Positions 45,196 to 54,431 of a stretch of 64,000 bases of DNA are shown piece after piece. The notes under the pieces were generated by a model, which saw only the letters and a list, made by a program, of their open reading frames with translations, was not told where the DNA came from and made no database searches. This DNA is from an uncultured Pelagibacteraceae bacterium. GTDB taxonomy: Bacteria > Pseudomonadota > Alphaproteobacteria > Pelagibacterales > Pelagibacteraceae. Where the stretch lies: assembly GCA_902592375.1 (NCBI GenBank), contig CACJEG010000001.1:1-64000 (forward strand). The letters run 5' to 3'. Both the position numbers and the translations under genes were made by a program. The first letter of the stretch is position 1. Each line of letters opens with the position of its first letter.

Positions 45196-45197
45196 GT

Positions 45198-45752
45198 TTA
45201 ATTATCTCCTTTTTTAATAAATGGAAAATTCATTTTTTCTAGTAATGCAAAACTATGGTCTTTGTTGATAGCTTTTATAACTATTACTATATCTAAACCT
45301 CTAACTTTGTCTGCTCTATCAAAACTTACTTCTGGAAAAATTATATGCTCTTTAATTCCAAATGTATAATTTCCAAATTTATCAAAGCCTTTTGATGACA
45401 AACCTCTAAAATCTTTAATCCTTGGTAATGCTATATTCACCAATCTATCTAAGAATTCATACATTCTATTTTTTCTTAATGTTACCTTTAAACCAGCATT
45501 TGATCCTTTTCTTGTTTTAAAATTAGCTACTGATTTTTTAAATTTTGTTGTAACTGGTTTTTGTCCAGTAATTTTAGCCATATCTTCTTCACATGATTTT
45601 AAAATTTTAGAGTCTGTAGCATCTAAACCGAGACCCATATTTAAAACAACTTTCTCAATTCGTGGAGTCATGTAAATATTTTTAAAACCAAACTGTTCTT
45701 TTAATGCAGGCTGTATTTCTTTATTGAATATTTCTTTTAATCTTGGTGTCAT
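45198..45752 (-). CDS. rplE: 50S ribosomal protein L5
   Basis: L5 binds 5S rRNA and contacts S13 and the P-site tRNA. The 184-residue product has the signatures PRIEKVVLNMGLGLDATDSK, ITGQKPVTTKFKKSVANFK, and the region FDKFGNYTFGIKEHIIFPEV. It shares 1 bp with rplX. Confidence 0.97.
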   Translation of the reverse strand: MTPRLKEIFNKEIQPALKEQFGFKNIYMTPRIEKVVLNMGLGLDATDSKILKSCEEDMAKITGQKPVTTKFKKSVANFKTRKGSNAGLKVTLRKNRMYEFLDRLVNIALPRIKDFRGLSSKGFDKFGNYTFGIKEHIIFPEVSFDRADKVRGLDIVIVIKAINKDHSFALLEKMNFPFIKKGDN

Positions 45753-45997
45753 TATTTTTTAGCCTCTTTTTTCTTAGCCGCTTTTTCATCAATTAGTTTT
45801 AAGTTAGAAATATGTATAAAGCTTTCCTTTGGAAAAATTCCACCTTTTTTCTCTTTTGTTGTTTTAACGTGTTTTTTAACCATATTTATTTCTTTAACTT
45901 TAGCTCTGTTGTTAACTCTATCAATTTCAATAACTTCACCTTCTTTTTTTTTATCTTTTCCAGTTAAAACTCTTACTTTCAAACCTTTTTTAATCAT
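45752..45997 (-). CDS. rplX: 50S ribosomal protein L24, truncated at the C terminus
   Basis: L24 starts large-subunit assembly. The 81-residue product has the KOW motif [19 protein letters not shown] and [32 protein letters not shown]. It stops about 20-25 residues before the usual end, where bacterial L24 normally continues with a second basic element of about 30 residues. A short alanine/lysine tail replaces it. The stop codon is directly followed by rplE in a 1-bp overlap, so there is no sign of a simple frameshift. Confidence 0.95.
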   Translation of the reverse strand: MIKKGLKVRVLTGKDKKKEGEVIEIDRVNNRAKVKEINMVKKHVKTTKEKKGGIFPKESFIHISNLKLIDEKAAKKKEAKK

Positions 45998-46365
45998 TAT
46001 AAAACCTCCGGTGCCAAAGAAATAATTTTCATTTGACCTCTGCTTCTTAATTCTCTTGTAACTGGACCAAAAATTCTTGTTCCCACTGGCTCGCCTTTGT
46101 CATCAACTAGGACAGCGGCATTATTATCAAATCTTACTTTAGAACCATCATTTCTGTGGATTCCCTTTTTAACTCTTACAACTACAGCTTTATGGACAGA
46201 TCCTTTTTTAACTTTCCCTTTAGGTATCGCCTCTTTAACTGCAATTACAATTGTATCACCAATACTAGCGTATCTTCTTTTTGATCCACCTAGAACTTTA
46301 ATGCACTCAATTCTTTTTGCACCAGTATTATCAGCTACTTGTAATTCTGTTTGAACACCAATCAT
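45997..46365 (-). CDS. rplN: 50S ribosomal protein L14
   Basis: L14 forms inter-subunit bridges and contacts L19. The 122-residue product starts [20 protein letters not shown] and has [20 protein letters not shown], then [24 protein letters not shown], all typical, with the C-terminal [18 protein letters not shown]. It overlaps rpsQ by 1 bp and rplX by 1 bp. Confidence 0.98.
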   Translation of the reverse strand: MIGVQTELQVADNTGAKRIECIKVLGGSKRRYASIGDTIVIAVKEAIPKGKVKKGSVHKAVVVRVKKGIHRNDGSKVRFDNNAAVLVDDKGEPVGTRIFGPVTRELRSRGQMKIISLAPEVL

Positions 46366-46601
46366 TACTTTCTACTCTCCATAACTTGAAATTTTTTATT
46401 TTTAGAAAAAGGTTTGCTCTCAATAATTGAAACCTTATCACCAGTTTTGAACTTATTATTTTCATCATGGGCGTTATAGTTTTTTCTAACTCTAATTACT
46501 TTTTTTAGAACTGGGTGAGAATATTTACGTTCTACCATAACAGTAACTGTTTTATTTGGTTTATCGCTTATAACTACACCTGTAAGTATTTTTTTAGGCA
46601 T
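46365..46601 (-). CDS. rpsQ: 30S ribosomal protein S17
   Basis: S17 is a primary 16S rRNA-binding protein. The 78-residue product has [39 protein letters not shown] and [18 protein letters not shown]. Its start overlaps the rpmC stop by 8 bp, suggesting coupled translation. Confidence 0.96.
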   Translation of the reverse strand: MPKKILTGVVISDKPNKTVTVMVERKYSHPVLKKVIRVRKNYNAHDENNKFKTGDKVSIIESKPFSKNKKFQVMESRK

Positions 46602-46785
46602 TTGCTTTTCCTTTTAAAATTGTTTTTAATCTTGCTATTGTTTTTCTAGTTTCCCCAATCTTTGCTGGGTTTGTTACTTGTGAATTCATTTTTTGAAATC
46701 TGAAATTAAAAAGATCTTTTTTAAGCTTATTAATATTCTTCACAATTTCGTCCTTTGATAATTTTTTAATTTCTTGTTTTTTCAT
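46594..46785 (-). CDS. rpmC: 50S ribosomal protein L29
   Basis: L29 lies at the polypeptide exit tunnel near the docking site for nascent-chain factors. The 63-residue product has two predicted helices, with [20 protein letters not shown] and [12 protein letters not shown], the L29 signatures. It overlaps rplP by 1 bp and rpsQ by 8 bp. Confidence 0.95.
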   Translation of the reverse strand: MKKQEIKKLSKDEIVKNINKLKKDLFNFRFQKMNSQVTNPAKIGETRKTIARLKTILKGKANA

Positions 46786-47195
46786 TATGCAAATCTCTTA
46801 ATTGTTTTGGTCTTTATAGGTAATTTTGCTGATGCTTTGTACAATGCTTCTTTTGCAATTTGCTCCGAAACACCATCAACTTCAAATAATATTCGTCCTG
46901 GTTTTACTCTACATGCAAAGTACTCAGGTGAACCCTTTCCTTTACCCATTCTGACTTCAATAGGTTTTTTTGAAACTGGAATGTTTGGAAATATTCTTGT
47001 CCAAACTCTTCCTTGTCTTTTCATATGTCTTGTTAAAGCTACTCTTGCAGCTTCAATCTGTTTTCCTGTAACTCTTTCAGGCTGTAAAGCTTTTAATGCG
47101 TAAGCACCATAATTTATAGTACTTGCTCTAGTAGCATTACCATGAATCCTACCTTTATGAGCTTTTCTCCACTTTGTTCTTACTGGTTGAAGCAT
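46785..47195 (-). CDS. rplP: 50S ribosomal protein L16
   Basis: L16 organises the A-site region of the large subunit. The 136-residue product starts [20 protein letters not shown] and has [43 protein letters not shown], the family hallmark. It overlaps rpsC and rpmC by 1 bp each. Confidence 0.98.
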   Translation of the reverse strand: MLQPVRTKWRKAHKGRIHGNATRASTINYGAYALKALQPERVTGKQIEAARVALTRHMKRQGRVWTRIFPNIPVSKKPIEVRMGKGKGSPEYFACRVKPGRILFEVDGVSEQIAKEALYKASAKLPIKTKTIKRFA

Positions 47196-47875
47196 TATTG
47201 TTTACCTTCCTTTGGTGTTACCTTGTTTGTCTCTTGGCTAAATTCTCTAGCAAAAACTTCACCTTTATAAATCCAAACTTTAATACCAATAATTCCATAT
47301 GTTGTAAGAGCCTCTGCCTCTGCATAATCTATATCAGCTCTTAAAGTATGCGATGGAATGCTTCCATCTCTTAACCACTCTGTTCTAGCTATTTCATTTC
47401 CACCAAGTCTTCCACTAACTGATACTTTAATTCCTTTTGCTCCTAGTCTAATACATGATTGCATTGCTCTTTTCATAGCTCTTCTATAAGAAATTCTTTT
47501 AACAAGCTGTTGAGCTATATTTTCAGCTACTAAATAAGCATTAGTTTCAGGTTTTTTAACTTCTTTAATATTTAGATTAACTTCATTTGAAGTTAATTTT
47601 GATAGATTGTTTTTAATTTTGTCTATATCACTTCCTTTTTTACCAATCACAAATCCTGGTCTAGAAGTATAAATTGTGACATAACACTTATTAGATGTTC
47701 TTTCGATCATTACCTTGGATACACCTGAATTAATTACATTTTTCTTGATATATTCCCTAATTTTAAAATCTTCGATTAGATAATTTCCAAAATCTTTTTT
47801 CTTAGCATACCATACAGAGTCCCATCCTCTGTTGACACCTAATCTAAAACCTACCGGATTAACTTTTTGTCCCAT
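47195..47875 (-). CDS. rpsC: 30S ribosomal protein S3
   Basis: S3 forms part of the mRNA entry pore and its helicase. The 226-residue product starts [20 protein letters not shown], has the KH domain with [16 protein letters not shown], and the C-terminal [18 protein letters not shown] and [16 protein letters not shown]. Its start lies 17 bp inside the end of rplV. Confidence 0.98.
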   Translation of the reverse strand: MGQKVNPVGFRLGVNRGWDSVWYAKKKDFGNYLIEDFKIREYIKKNVINSGVSKVMIERTSNKCYVTIYTSRPGFVIGKKGSDIDKIKNNLSKLTSNEVNLNIKEVKKPETNAYLVAENIAQQLVKRISYRRAMKRAMQSCIRLGAKGIKVSVSGRLGGNEIARTEWLRDGSIPSHTLRADIDYAEAEALTTYGIIGIKVWIYKGEVFAREFSQETNKVTPKEGKQ

Positions 47876-48257
47876 GTTTCTCCATTTGTTTTGCTTCTGA
47901 TAAAATTATTGTAACAGTTGACCAAGGTTTTAATATTGGTGCCGCTCTTCCTTTTGCTCTTGGTCTAAATCTTTTCATAACTATTTTTTTTCCACAATAT
48001 GCTTCTTTAACTATTAATTTATCAATATCGTATTGAAAATTATTTTCAGCATTGGCTACGGCTGAACTGATAGTTTTTCTAACATCTCTAGTAACTCTTT
48101 TTTCTGAAAATTGTAAATCTCTAATAGCAACATCAACTTTTTTACCAACAATACTTTTTAGTATTGGATTTAGCTTTCTGACGCTTGATCTAATACCGTT
48201 ATTAACAGATTTCACTGTTTTTTCGTTAGATTTATCTATTTTCTTTTTCTTGCCCAT
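47859..48257 (-). CDS. rplV: 50S ribosomal protein L22, with N-terminal extension
   Basis: L22 reaches into the exit tunnel with its long hairpin. The 132-residue product has the core [20 protein letters not shown], then AVANAENNF and the hairpin region [21 protein letters not shown] lysine-rich N-terminal stretch of roughly 12-20 residues ([17 protein letters not shown]) precedes the usual start of the fold. The 3' end overlaps rpsC by 17 bp. Confidence 0.96.
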   Translation of the reverse strand: MGKKKKIDKSNEKTVKSVNNGIRSSVRKLNPILKSIVGKKVDVAIRDLQFSEKRVTRDVRKTISSAVANAENNFQYDIDKLIVKEAYCGKKIVMKRFRPRAKGRAAPILKPWSTVTIILSEAKQMEKHGTKS

Positions 48258-48259
48258 AA

Positions 48260-48556
48260 TTATTTCTTCTCTGCTGTTGCTGGTTTAGCTTTTTTATCAG
48301 CTGGTGTATGACCAAAGAACGTTCTTGTTGGTGCAAACTCACCTAGTTTATGTCCAACCATATCTTCTGAAACAGTTATTGGTATAAATTTTTTGCCATT
48401 ATAAATTTGGAAGCTTACCCCTACAAAATCAGGCAAAATTGTAGATTTTCTTGACCAAGTTTTAATAGGAATTTTCTTTGGATCATCTTTATACTTGTCA
48501 ACTTTCTTCATCAAGCTTTCTTCAACAAACGGTCCTTTCCAAACTGCTCTAGCCAT
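48260..48556 (-). CDS. rpsS: 30S ribosomal protein S19
   Basis: S19 is in the head of the small subunit beside S13. The 98-residue product starts [20 protein letters not shown] and has the signature [22 protein letters not shown]. The C-terminal tail is lysine/alanine-rich. It overlaps rplB by 1 bp and is 2 bp from rplV. Confidence 0.97.
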   Translation of the reverse strand: MARAVWKGPFVEESLMKKVDKYKDDPKKIPIKTWSRKSTILPDFVGVSFQIYNGKKFIPITVSEDMVGHKLGEFAPTRTFFGHTPADKKAKPATAEKK

Positions 48557-49395
48557 TACTTAGTATCCTTCCTCTTATTTCTTCTCTTAACTATAAATTT
48601 ATCTGTTCTCTTATTATCTCGAGTTTTTAAACCTTTAGCAGATTGTCCTGTAGGTGAAACAGGATGTCTTCCACCAGCAGATTTTCCTTCACCACCTCCA
48701 TGTGGGTGATCAACTGGGTTTTTAACAACACCTCTAGTATGAGGTCTTCTACCCAACCATCTTGATCTACCTGCTTTTCCTATTTTAATATTTTTTTGAT
48801 CTGGATTACTTAAAATTCCAATTGTAGCTAAAGCTCTTGAATCTATTTTTCTCACTTCACCTGAGGCTAGTTTTATTAAACTATAGTTTCCATCTAGACC
48901 ACTAATAGTCACTGACGAACCTGCTGCTCTAGCAATTTTTCCACCACCACCTGGCTGTATCTCAACATTATGTATATTGATACCTACTGGAATGTCTTGC
49001 AATGGCATACAATTACCTACTTTAATTTCTTTTTTGGAACCGCTTTCAACTTTATCTCCAACTTTAATTTTTTGTGGTGCTAAGAAATATGAATGAGTAC
49101 CATCCTCAAATTTAACTAACATAATGTAGCATGATCTATTTGGATCATACTCAATTCTTTCAACTGTGGCTTCCATGTCGAATTTTTTTCGATAAAAATC
49201 CACATGTCTGTACATTTTTTTATGTCCACCAGCTCTATTAATAGATGTGATATGACCATTATTATTTCTACCTTTCATTGCATTTTTAGGTGAAACTAGG
49301 GTCTTGAATGGTTTACCTTTCCATAAACCAGTTCTATCAACTAAAATGGTACCTCTTGTAGATTTCGTATATGGTTTAAAAGTTTTTAATGCCAT
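48556..49395 (-). CDS. rplB: 50S ribosomal protein L2
   Basis: L2 is needed for subunit joining and peptidyl-transferase function. The 279-residue product begins [20 protein letters not shown], has the [18 protein letters not shown] region, and the C-terminal [20 protein letters not shown] with the conserved histidine. It starts 3 bp after rplW. Confidence 0.98.
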   Translation of the reverse strand: MALKTFKPYTKSTRGTILVDRTGLWKGKPFKTLVSPKNAMKGRNNNGHITSINRAGGHKKMYRHVDFYRKKFDMEATVERIEYDPNRSCYIMLVKFEDGTHSYFLAPQKIKVGDKVESGSKKEIKVGNCMPLQDIPVGINIHNVEIQPGGGGKIARAAGSSVTISGLDGNYSLIKLASGEVRKIDSRALATIGILSNPDQKNIKIGKAGRSRWLGRRPHTRGVVKNPVDHPHGGGEGKSAGGRHPVSPTGQSAKGLKTRDNKRTDKFIVKRRNKRKDTK

Positions 49396-49398
49396 TTA

Positions 49399-49692
49399 TT
49401 AAATTCCTGTTGTTAGATCTATGCTTTGACCTTTTTTTAAAGTAATTATTGCTTTTTTATATCCAGATACTTTTACTTTTTTGCCTCTGGTAACTTTTGT
49501 TCTGTTTTGTTTGTTTATAATATTTATCTTAGTCACATTAACTTTAAATATTTTTTCAATATTCTTTTTTAAATTTTTTTTATTTGCACCATCTGGGACT
49601 TTAAAAACAATTTTATTCAGTTCAGACAAATTAGTTGATTTCTCAGTAACCACAGGTGATAGAATTTTGTCGTATAAATGAATTTTTTCCAT
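49399..49692 (-). CDS. rplW: 50S ribosomal protein L23
   Basis: L23 sits at the exit-tunnel mouth and binds trigger factor and SRP. The 97-residue product has ILSPVVTEKSTNLSELNKIVF, FKVNVTKINIINKQNRTKVTRG and YKKAIITLKKGQSIDL, all L23 signatures. It is 1 bp from rplD and 3 bp from rplB. Confidence 0.96.
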   Translation of the reverse strand: MEKIHLYDKILSPVVTEKSTNLSELNKIVFKVPDGANKKNLKKNIEKIFKVNVTKINIINKQNRTKVTRGKKVKVSGYKKAIITLKKGQSIDLTTGI

Positions 49693-49693
49693 T

Positions 49694-50317
49694 TTAAGAA
49701 TATCTCTTTTCTAATTCTTTCACTGAACTTTCTGTGAAAACAACTTTTTTAAATTTAATAATATCGTAAGCACTAAAATGATTTACATCAGTAACTTTAA
49801 CATTTGGAATATTTCTCACTGATTTTTCAATTTTTTCTTTAGAATTTTTATCCAAAATTATTAGTGAATTTGTAATTTCAAGTTTATTAATAATTGAATT
49901 CATTTCTTTTGTTTTTTTAATTTCAGAACTAAAATCATTTAAAATTAATAAATTTTTATTATTATTTTTTTCAGTAATTAATGAAGCTACGCTCTGTTTT
50001 TTCTCGGTTTTATTTAATTTTCTTTTCTTGTATGCTAATTCACCTTTTGGTCCATGAGCAATACCTCCACCAACAAATATAGGAGCTTTTCTACTAGCAT
50101 GCCTTGCACCACCAGTCCCTTTTTGAGCATATATTTTTGAAGTTGGTCCTTTTACTTCATTTTGTTGTTTAGTTTTGGCATGTCTTCCTTTGTAATTAGC
50201 ATTTGTTTTATAAAGAACAGCGCTAACTAATTTATGATTAATTTTTGCAGAAAAAATCTTATCCAAAACTTCAATACTATCTTTTTTCCCGTCTATACTA
50301 ATTTTATCTAATTTCAT
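49694..50317 (-). CDS. rplD: 50S ribosomal protein L4
   Basis: L4 lines the exit tunnel and in E. coli represses the S10 operon. The 207-residue product has HAKTKQQNEVKGPTSKIYAQKGTGGARH with the tunnel loop, GGGIAHGPKGELAYKKRKLNK, and the C-terminal globular part FSAYDIIKFKKVVFTESSVK. It overlaps rplC by 1 bp. Confidence 0.97.
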   Translation of the reverse strand: MKLDKISIDGKKDSIEVLDKIFSAKINHKLVSAVLYKTNANYKGRHAKTKQQNEVKGPTSKIYAQKGTGGARHASRKAPIFVGGGIAHGPKGELAYKKRKLNKTEKKQSVASLITEKNNNKNLLILNDFSSEIKKTKEMNSIINKLEITNSLIILDKNSKEKIEKSVRNIPNVKVTDVNHFSAYDIIKFKKVVFTESSVKELEKRYS

Positions 50318-51027
50318 TATTTTTTCTTTTTCTCAGGTGTTTTTTTAGCCTCTTCAGCAGCTGCTTGTTTCTCACCAATTGTCATTTTGCTTATATTTTT
50401 TATTGATTTTTTAACCATCACTTCAGAATTTTTTGAACCAGGTATTGATCCTTTTAAGTAAAGAAGTTCATTTTCTAAGTCAGTTTTTATTATTTCAATA
50501 TTTTGCATTGTTCTTAGCTTGTCACCCATATGACCAGCCATTTTTTTTCCTTTAAAAACTTTTCCTGGATCTTGACTATGCCCAGTTGAACCATGTGCTC
50601 TGTGAGATATTGAAACACCGTGACTGGCTCTTAAACCACCAAAATTATGTCTTTTCATTGCACCTGCAAAACCTTTACCAATTGTCTTTGATCTTGTGTC
50701 TACAAATTTAATATCTTTGAATATTTCTAAACCAAACTCGTTTCCCTCTTTGTAAACAGATGTATCATTTACTCTAAATTCTTTTAATTTTTTCTTAGCT
50801 TCAGTATTTTTTTTAGCAAAAACACCTTTCATTGATTTTGTAAGTTTTGAATTTTTAATTTTTCCATATCCAAGCTGAACAGCTTTGTATCCTCTTTTTT
50901 CCTCCTCAATGACCTGAATAACTCTAGCTTTTTCAACCTTAAGTACAGTCACAGGAACTAATTGACCAGATTTATAGAACTCTCTTGTCATTCCTATTTT
51001 TTTTCCTAATAAAGCTATCTCGCTCAT
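50317..51027 (-). CDS. rplC: 50S ribosomal protein L3
   Basis: L3 is an early-assembly protein near the peptidyl-transferase centre. The 236-residue product starts with LLGKKIGMTREFYKSGQLVPVTVL and has HNFGGLRASHGVSISHRAHGSTGHSQ-type signature and KMAGHMGDKLRTMQN, followed by a lysine/glutamate-rich tail (AAAEEAKKTPEKKKK). Gap to rpsJ is 2 bp. Length is slightly above the usual ~210. Confidence 0.97.
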   Translation of the reverse strand: MSEIALLGKKIGMTREFYKSGQLVPVTVLKVEKARVIQVIEEEKRGYKAVQLGYGKIKNSKLTKSMKGVFAKKNTEAKKKLKEFRVNDTSVYKEGNEFGLEIFKDIKFVDTRSKTIGKGFAGAMKRHNFGGLRASHGVSISHRAHGSTGHSQDPGKVFKGKKMAGHMGDKLRTMQNIEIIKTDLENELLYLKGSIPGSKNSEVMVKKSIKNISKMTIGEKQAAAEEAKKTPEKKKK

Positions 51028-51029
51028 GA

Positions 51030-51338
51030 TTAAATTTTTATCTCCACATCTACACCAGAAGCCAAATCAAGTTTCATCAAAGCTTCTACAGTTTGTGGTG
51101 TTGGTTCAATAATATCTATTAATCTTTTGTGTGTTCTTGATTCAAATTGTTCTCTACTTTTCTTATCTATGTGAGGTGATCTTAATACAGTATATCTTTC
51201 AATTCTTGTAGGTAATGGAATAGGTCCTTTAATTGTAGCCCCAGTTCTTTTTACTGTGTTTACAATTTCCTCTGTAGAAGCGTCTAGAACCTTATTATCG
51301 TAAGCTCTTAATTTTATTCTTATATTTTGCTTTTCCAT
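51030..51338 (-). CDS. rpsJ: 30S ribosomal protein S10
   Basis: S10 is in the small-subunit head and, with NusB, in transcription antitermination. The 102-residue product has [39 protein letters not shown] and [14 protein letters not shown]. It overlaps fusA by 1 bp; tuf, often located between fusA and rpsJ, is absent, so the str and S10 operons are fused. Confidence 0.98.
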   Translation of the reverse strand: MEKQNIRIKLRAYDNKVLDASTEEIVNTVKRTGATIKGPIPLPTRIERYTVLRSPHIDKKSREQFESRTHKRLIDIIEPTPQTVEALMKLDLASGVDVEIKI

Positions 51339-53416
51339 TATCCAGCTACCTTTTTAGTTACTTCGTCTTGAACGTTTTGAGGAACTTTAGAATAATGATC
51401 AAAGAACATTGAATATTGCGCTCTACCTTGTGACATTGATCTAAGATTATTTATATAACCGAACATATTGGCTAGAGGAACCATAGCTGTAATTACAGTA
51501 GCATTTCCTCTTTGCTCTTGAGTACTAATTTGACCTCTTCTACTGTTTAAATCTCCAATAACATCTCCCATATAATCTTCAGGAGTAACAACTTCTACTC
51601 TCATTATTGGTTCTAAAAGTTTTAAACCACCTTGAGTACAAGCTTCTTTAAAACATGCTCTACTTGCAAGTTCAAAAGCTAAAACACTTGAGTCAACATC
51701 GTGATGTAAACCATCAACAATAGTTACTTTATAATCAATCATTGGGAAACCTGCCAAAATTCCACTATCAGAAACAGTTTCAATACCTTTTTCAACACCA
51801 GGAATAAATTCTTTTGGAATAGCGCCACCTTTAATAGCACTTTCAACTTCTCTTCCTTTTCCAGGTTCTTGAGGTTCAACAAATAATTTTACTTTAGCAA
51901 ACTGACCAGCACCACCACTTTGTTTTTTATGTATATATTCATACTCAGCTGATTTTTCTATAGTTTCTCTGTAAGCAACTTGTGGAGCACCTACGTTTGC
52001 TTCAACTTTAAATTCTCTTTTCATTCGATCAACAATAATATCTAAGTGAAGTTCACCCATACCTTTAATAATTGTTTGACCTGACTCTTCATCTGAAGAA
52101 ACTCTAAATGACGGATCCTCCTTAGCTAATCTTGCTAAAGCTTCACCCATTTTTTCTTGGTCACCTTTTGTTTTTGGCTCTACAGCTATTTCAATTACTG
52201 GCTCTGGGAATTCCATTGGCTCTAACAACACTGGATTTTCTTTGTCACATAAAGTGTGACCAGTCATAGTATTTTTTAATCCTGCTAGTGAAACAATATC
52301 ACCTGCATTAGCTTCTTTAATATCTTCTCTTGAATTAGCATGCATTAAAAGCATACGACCAACTCTTTCTTCCTTATCAGATGAAGAGTTGTATACGGCA
52401 GTTCCAGACTTAATTGTACCAGAATAAATTCTAACAAATGTTAAAGAACCTACAAAAGGATCGTTTGCAACTTTAAATGCTAAACCAGAAAAAGATGAAC
52501 CATCATCAAATTTCATTTCTATTTCATCTTCTGATCCAACTTTTGTTCCTTTAATTGAACCAATATCAACCGGACTTGGTAAGTAGTTGACAACTGCATC
52601 TAGTAAAGGCTGAACACCTTTATTTTTAAAGGCAGATCCAGTTAAAACTGGAACAAAACTAAAATTTAATGTTCCTTTTCTTATACATTTAACTAAATCT
52701 TCTTCCTTAATTTCGTCTCCATTTAAGTAAGATTCCATTAATTTTTCATCTTGTTCTACAGCAGTTTCAATTAATTCTGTTCTATACTTTTCAGTTATTT
52801 CTTTAAGATCATCAGGAATATCTTTGTATTCCCATTCTGCACCTAAAGCCTCATTTTTCCAAACTTGAGCTTTCATTTTAACTAAATCAACAACTCCAGT
52901 TAAAGAAGCTTCAATTCCAATAGGAACTTGTAATACTAATGGCTTAGCGCCCAATCTATCTCTAATCATGTCTACACATCTAAAGAAATCAGCACCTGTT
53001 CTATCAAGCTTATTTACAAAACAAATTCTTGGAACTTTGTATTTATCCGCTTGTCTCCACACTGTTTCGGATTGTGGTTCTACACCTGCTACACCATCAA
53101 AAACAGCTACTGCACCATCTAAAACTTTTAAAGATCTTTCTACTTCAATAGTAAAGTCTACGTGACCTGGAGTGTCTATAATGTTAACTCTGTGATCATT
53201 CCAAAAACAAGTAGTTGCTGCGGAAGTAATTGTAATACCTCTTTCTTGTTCTTGTTCCATCCAATCCATTGTTGCTGCACCATCGTGCACTTCACCAATT
53301 TTATGACTTTTACCTGTGTAATATAAAATTCTTTCTGTGGTAGTTGTTTTACCAGCATCTATATGGGCCATGATCCCAATGTTTCTATATTTATCTAATG
53401 AATGAGTTCTAGCCAT
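51338..53416 (-). CDS. fusA: Translation elongation factor G
   Basis: EF-G is the GTPase that drives translocation and, with RRF, ribosome recycling. The 692-residue product has the P-loop [14 protein letters not shown] (about 17-30), the switch [23 protein letters not shown], and the domain III-V region with [20 protein letters not shown] and the C-terminal [13 protein letters not shown]. Length is standard. It lies 6 bp from rpsG. Confidence 0.98.
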   Translation of the reverse strand: MARTHSLDKYRNIGIMAHIDAGKTTTTERILYYTGKSHKIGEVHDGAATMDWMEQEQERGITITSAATTCFWNDHRVNIIDTPGHVDFTIEVERSLKVLDGAVAVFDGVAGVEPQSETVWRQADKYKVPRICFVNKLDRTGADFFRCVDMIRDRLGAKPLVLQVPIGIEASLTGVVDLVKMKAQVWKNEALGAEWEYKDIPDDLKEITEKYRTELIETAVEQDEKLMESYLNGDEIKEEDLVKCIRKGTLNFSFVPVLTGSAFKNKGVQPLLDAVVNYLPSPVDIGSIKGTKVGSEDEIEMKFDDGSSFSGLAFKVANDPFVGSLTFVRIYSGTIKSGTAVYNSSSDKEERVGRMLLMHANSREDIKEANAGDIVSLAGLKNTMTGHTLCDKENPVLLEPMEFPEPVIEIAVEPKTKGDQEKMGEALARLAKEDPSFRVSSDEESGQTIIKGMGELHLDIIVDRMKREFKVEANVGAPQVAYRETIEKSAEYEYIHKKQSGGAGQFAKVKLFVEPQEPGKGREVESAIKGGAIPKEFIPGVEKGIETVSDSGILAGFPMIDYKVTIVDGLHHDVDSSVLAFELASRACFKEACTQGGLKLLEPIMRVEVVTPEDYMGDVIGDLNSRRGQISTQEQRGNATVITAMVPLANMFGYINNLRSMSQGRAQYSMFFDHYSKVPQNVQDEVTKKVAG

Positions 53417-53422
53417 ATCTTA

Positions 53423-53893
53423 TTACCACCTAAAATGAGCAAATGCCTTATTAGACTCTGCCATTTTATGTACATCCTCTCTTTTTTTAACAGCAGCACC
53501 CTTTTTTTCATAAGCATCGTAAAGCTCATTAAAAATTTTATCTGCCATGTGTTTATCTTTTCTTTTTCTTGCTGATTCAACTAACCATCTGATAGCTAAG
53601 GCTTGTGCTCTTTTGCTTTTTACCTCAACAGGAACTTGATAAGTTGCACCACCAACTCTTCTAGATCTAACTTCTACAGTTGGTTTGATATTGTTAATTG
53701 CCTCATTAAAAATATTAATTGGTTCATCTTTAGTTTTTGTTTTAATTTTATCTATAGCGTCATAAACTATTTTAGCAGCAATACCTCTTTTACCGTCATA
53801 CATGATATTGTTGATTAATTTAGGAATAATAGTTGATTTGAATTTTGGATCTGGAACTACATTTTTTTTTGGTTGAGTTTTTTTTCTAGACAT
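53423..53893 (-). CDS. rpsG: 30S ribosomal protein S7
   Basis: S7 nucleates the small-subunit head; in E. coli it also represses the str operon. The 156-residue product has PDPKFKSTIIPKLINNIMYDGKRG, VRSRRVGGATYQVPVEV and MADKIFNELYDAYEKKGAAVKKRED. It shares 1 bp with rpsL and is followed by fusA. Confidence 0.98.
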   Translation of the reverse strand: MSRKKTQPKKNVVPDPKFKSTIIPKLINNIMYDGKRGIAAKIVYDAIDKIKTKTKDEPINIFNEAINNIKPTVEVRSRRVGGATYQVPVEVKSKRAQALAIRWLVESARKRKDKHMADKIFNELYDAYEKKGAAVKKREDVHKMAESNKAFAHFRW

Positions 53894-54264
53894 TATTTAC
53901 CTTTTTTTGTTCCGTATAAAGATCTTCTTTGTTTTCTATTTGCAACACCTTGAGTATCTAAATTACCTCTTAAAATATGATAACGAACACCTGGTAAATC
54001 TTTTACCCTACCGCCTCTAATCAGTACTACCGAGTGTTCTTGAAGGTTATGACCTTCTCCAGGAATATAAGCTGTAACTTCAAATCCATTTGACAATCTC
54101 ACTCTAGCAACTTTTCTTAATGCAGAGTTTGGTTTCTTAGGTGTTGTTGTATAAACTTTAACACAAACACCTCTCTTTAAAGGTTGTTTTTGTAGAGCAG
54201 GAACTTTGTTCCTAGCAGCTGGCTTAACTCTTTTTTTTCTTAACAACTGATTAATAGTTGGCAT
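53893..54264 (-). CDS. rpsL: 30S ribosomal protein S12
   Basis: S12 lies at the decoding centre and controls accuracy. The 123-residue product starts [20 protein letters not shown] and has [20 protein letters not shown] with the lysine important for streptomycin response, then [20 protein letters not shown] and the basic C terminus. The open frame continues 96 bp upstream to 54360, but that part is the hairpin-rich leader and has no S12 similarity, so the ATG at 54264 is used. It is the first gene of the str-S10-spc run. Confidence 0.97.
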   Translation of the reverse strand: MPTINQLLRKKRVKPAARNKVPALQKQPLKRGVCVKVYTTTPKKPNSALRKVARVRLSNGFEVTAYIPGEGHNLQEHSVVLIRGGRVKDLPGVRYHILRGNLDTQGVANRKQRRSLYGTKKGK

Positions 54265-54299
54265 AAATTTTTTAAAATTAATTAATTTATTTTTAGATG

Positions 54300-54321
54300 A
54301 AAATAACTGACAGGTTATTTT
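54300..54321 (-). promoter_or_regulatory. Perfect 8-bp hairpin in the rpsL leader (leader hairpin 2)
   Basis: AAAATAAC (54300-54307) and GTTATTTT (54314-54321) are exact inverted repeats with a 6-base loop, about 36 nt before the rpsL ATG on the minus strand. It ends in TTTT followed by C, so it could act as an attenuator as well as a translational control element. Confidence 0.6.
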
Positions 54322-54332
54322 GTGGCAGCGTT

Positions 54333-54352
54333 TAGTACTGTTAGAAGTACTA
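54333..54352 (-). promoter_or_regulatory. Perfect 7-bp hairpin in the rpsL leader (leader hairpin 1)
   Basis: TAGTACT (54333-54339) and AGTACTA (54346-54352) pair exactly around a 6-base loop. It is the promoter-proximal of two stem-loops between the predicted start site and rpsL, the arrangement expected of a ribosomal-protein or antitermination leader. Function is inferred. Confidence 0.6.
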
Positions 54353-54374
54353 CATTCCAACCAAAAACATCGCC

Positions 54375-54402
54375 AAATTACTTATTAATAGGCCTTTGTC
54401 AA
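54375..54402 (-). promoter_or_regulatory. Predicted promoter of the rpsL (str) operon
   Basis: A perfect TTGACA -35 box occupies 54402-54397 on the minus strand. The best -10 candidate is TAATTT (54380-54375) at 16-bp spacing, only a partial match. The element lies between the rpoC stop and the leader hairpins, the only sensible place for the promoter of this run. Confidence 0.45.
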
Positions 54403-54431
54403 ACTAAAACTGCAATTTCTAGGCGATTTTT

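Noticed and set aside
54265..54360. In-frame N-terminal extension of rpsL of 32 residues starting at 54360
   Set aside because: The extension has no S12 similarity, is rich in Cys/Ser/Thr and coincides with two perfect RNA hairpins. The S12 family start MPTINQLL fits the ATG at 54264.
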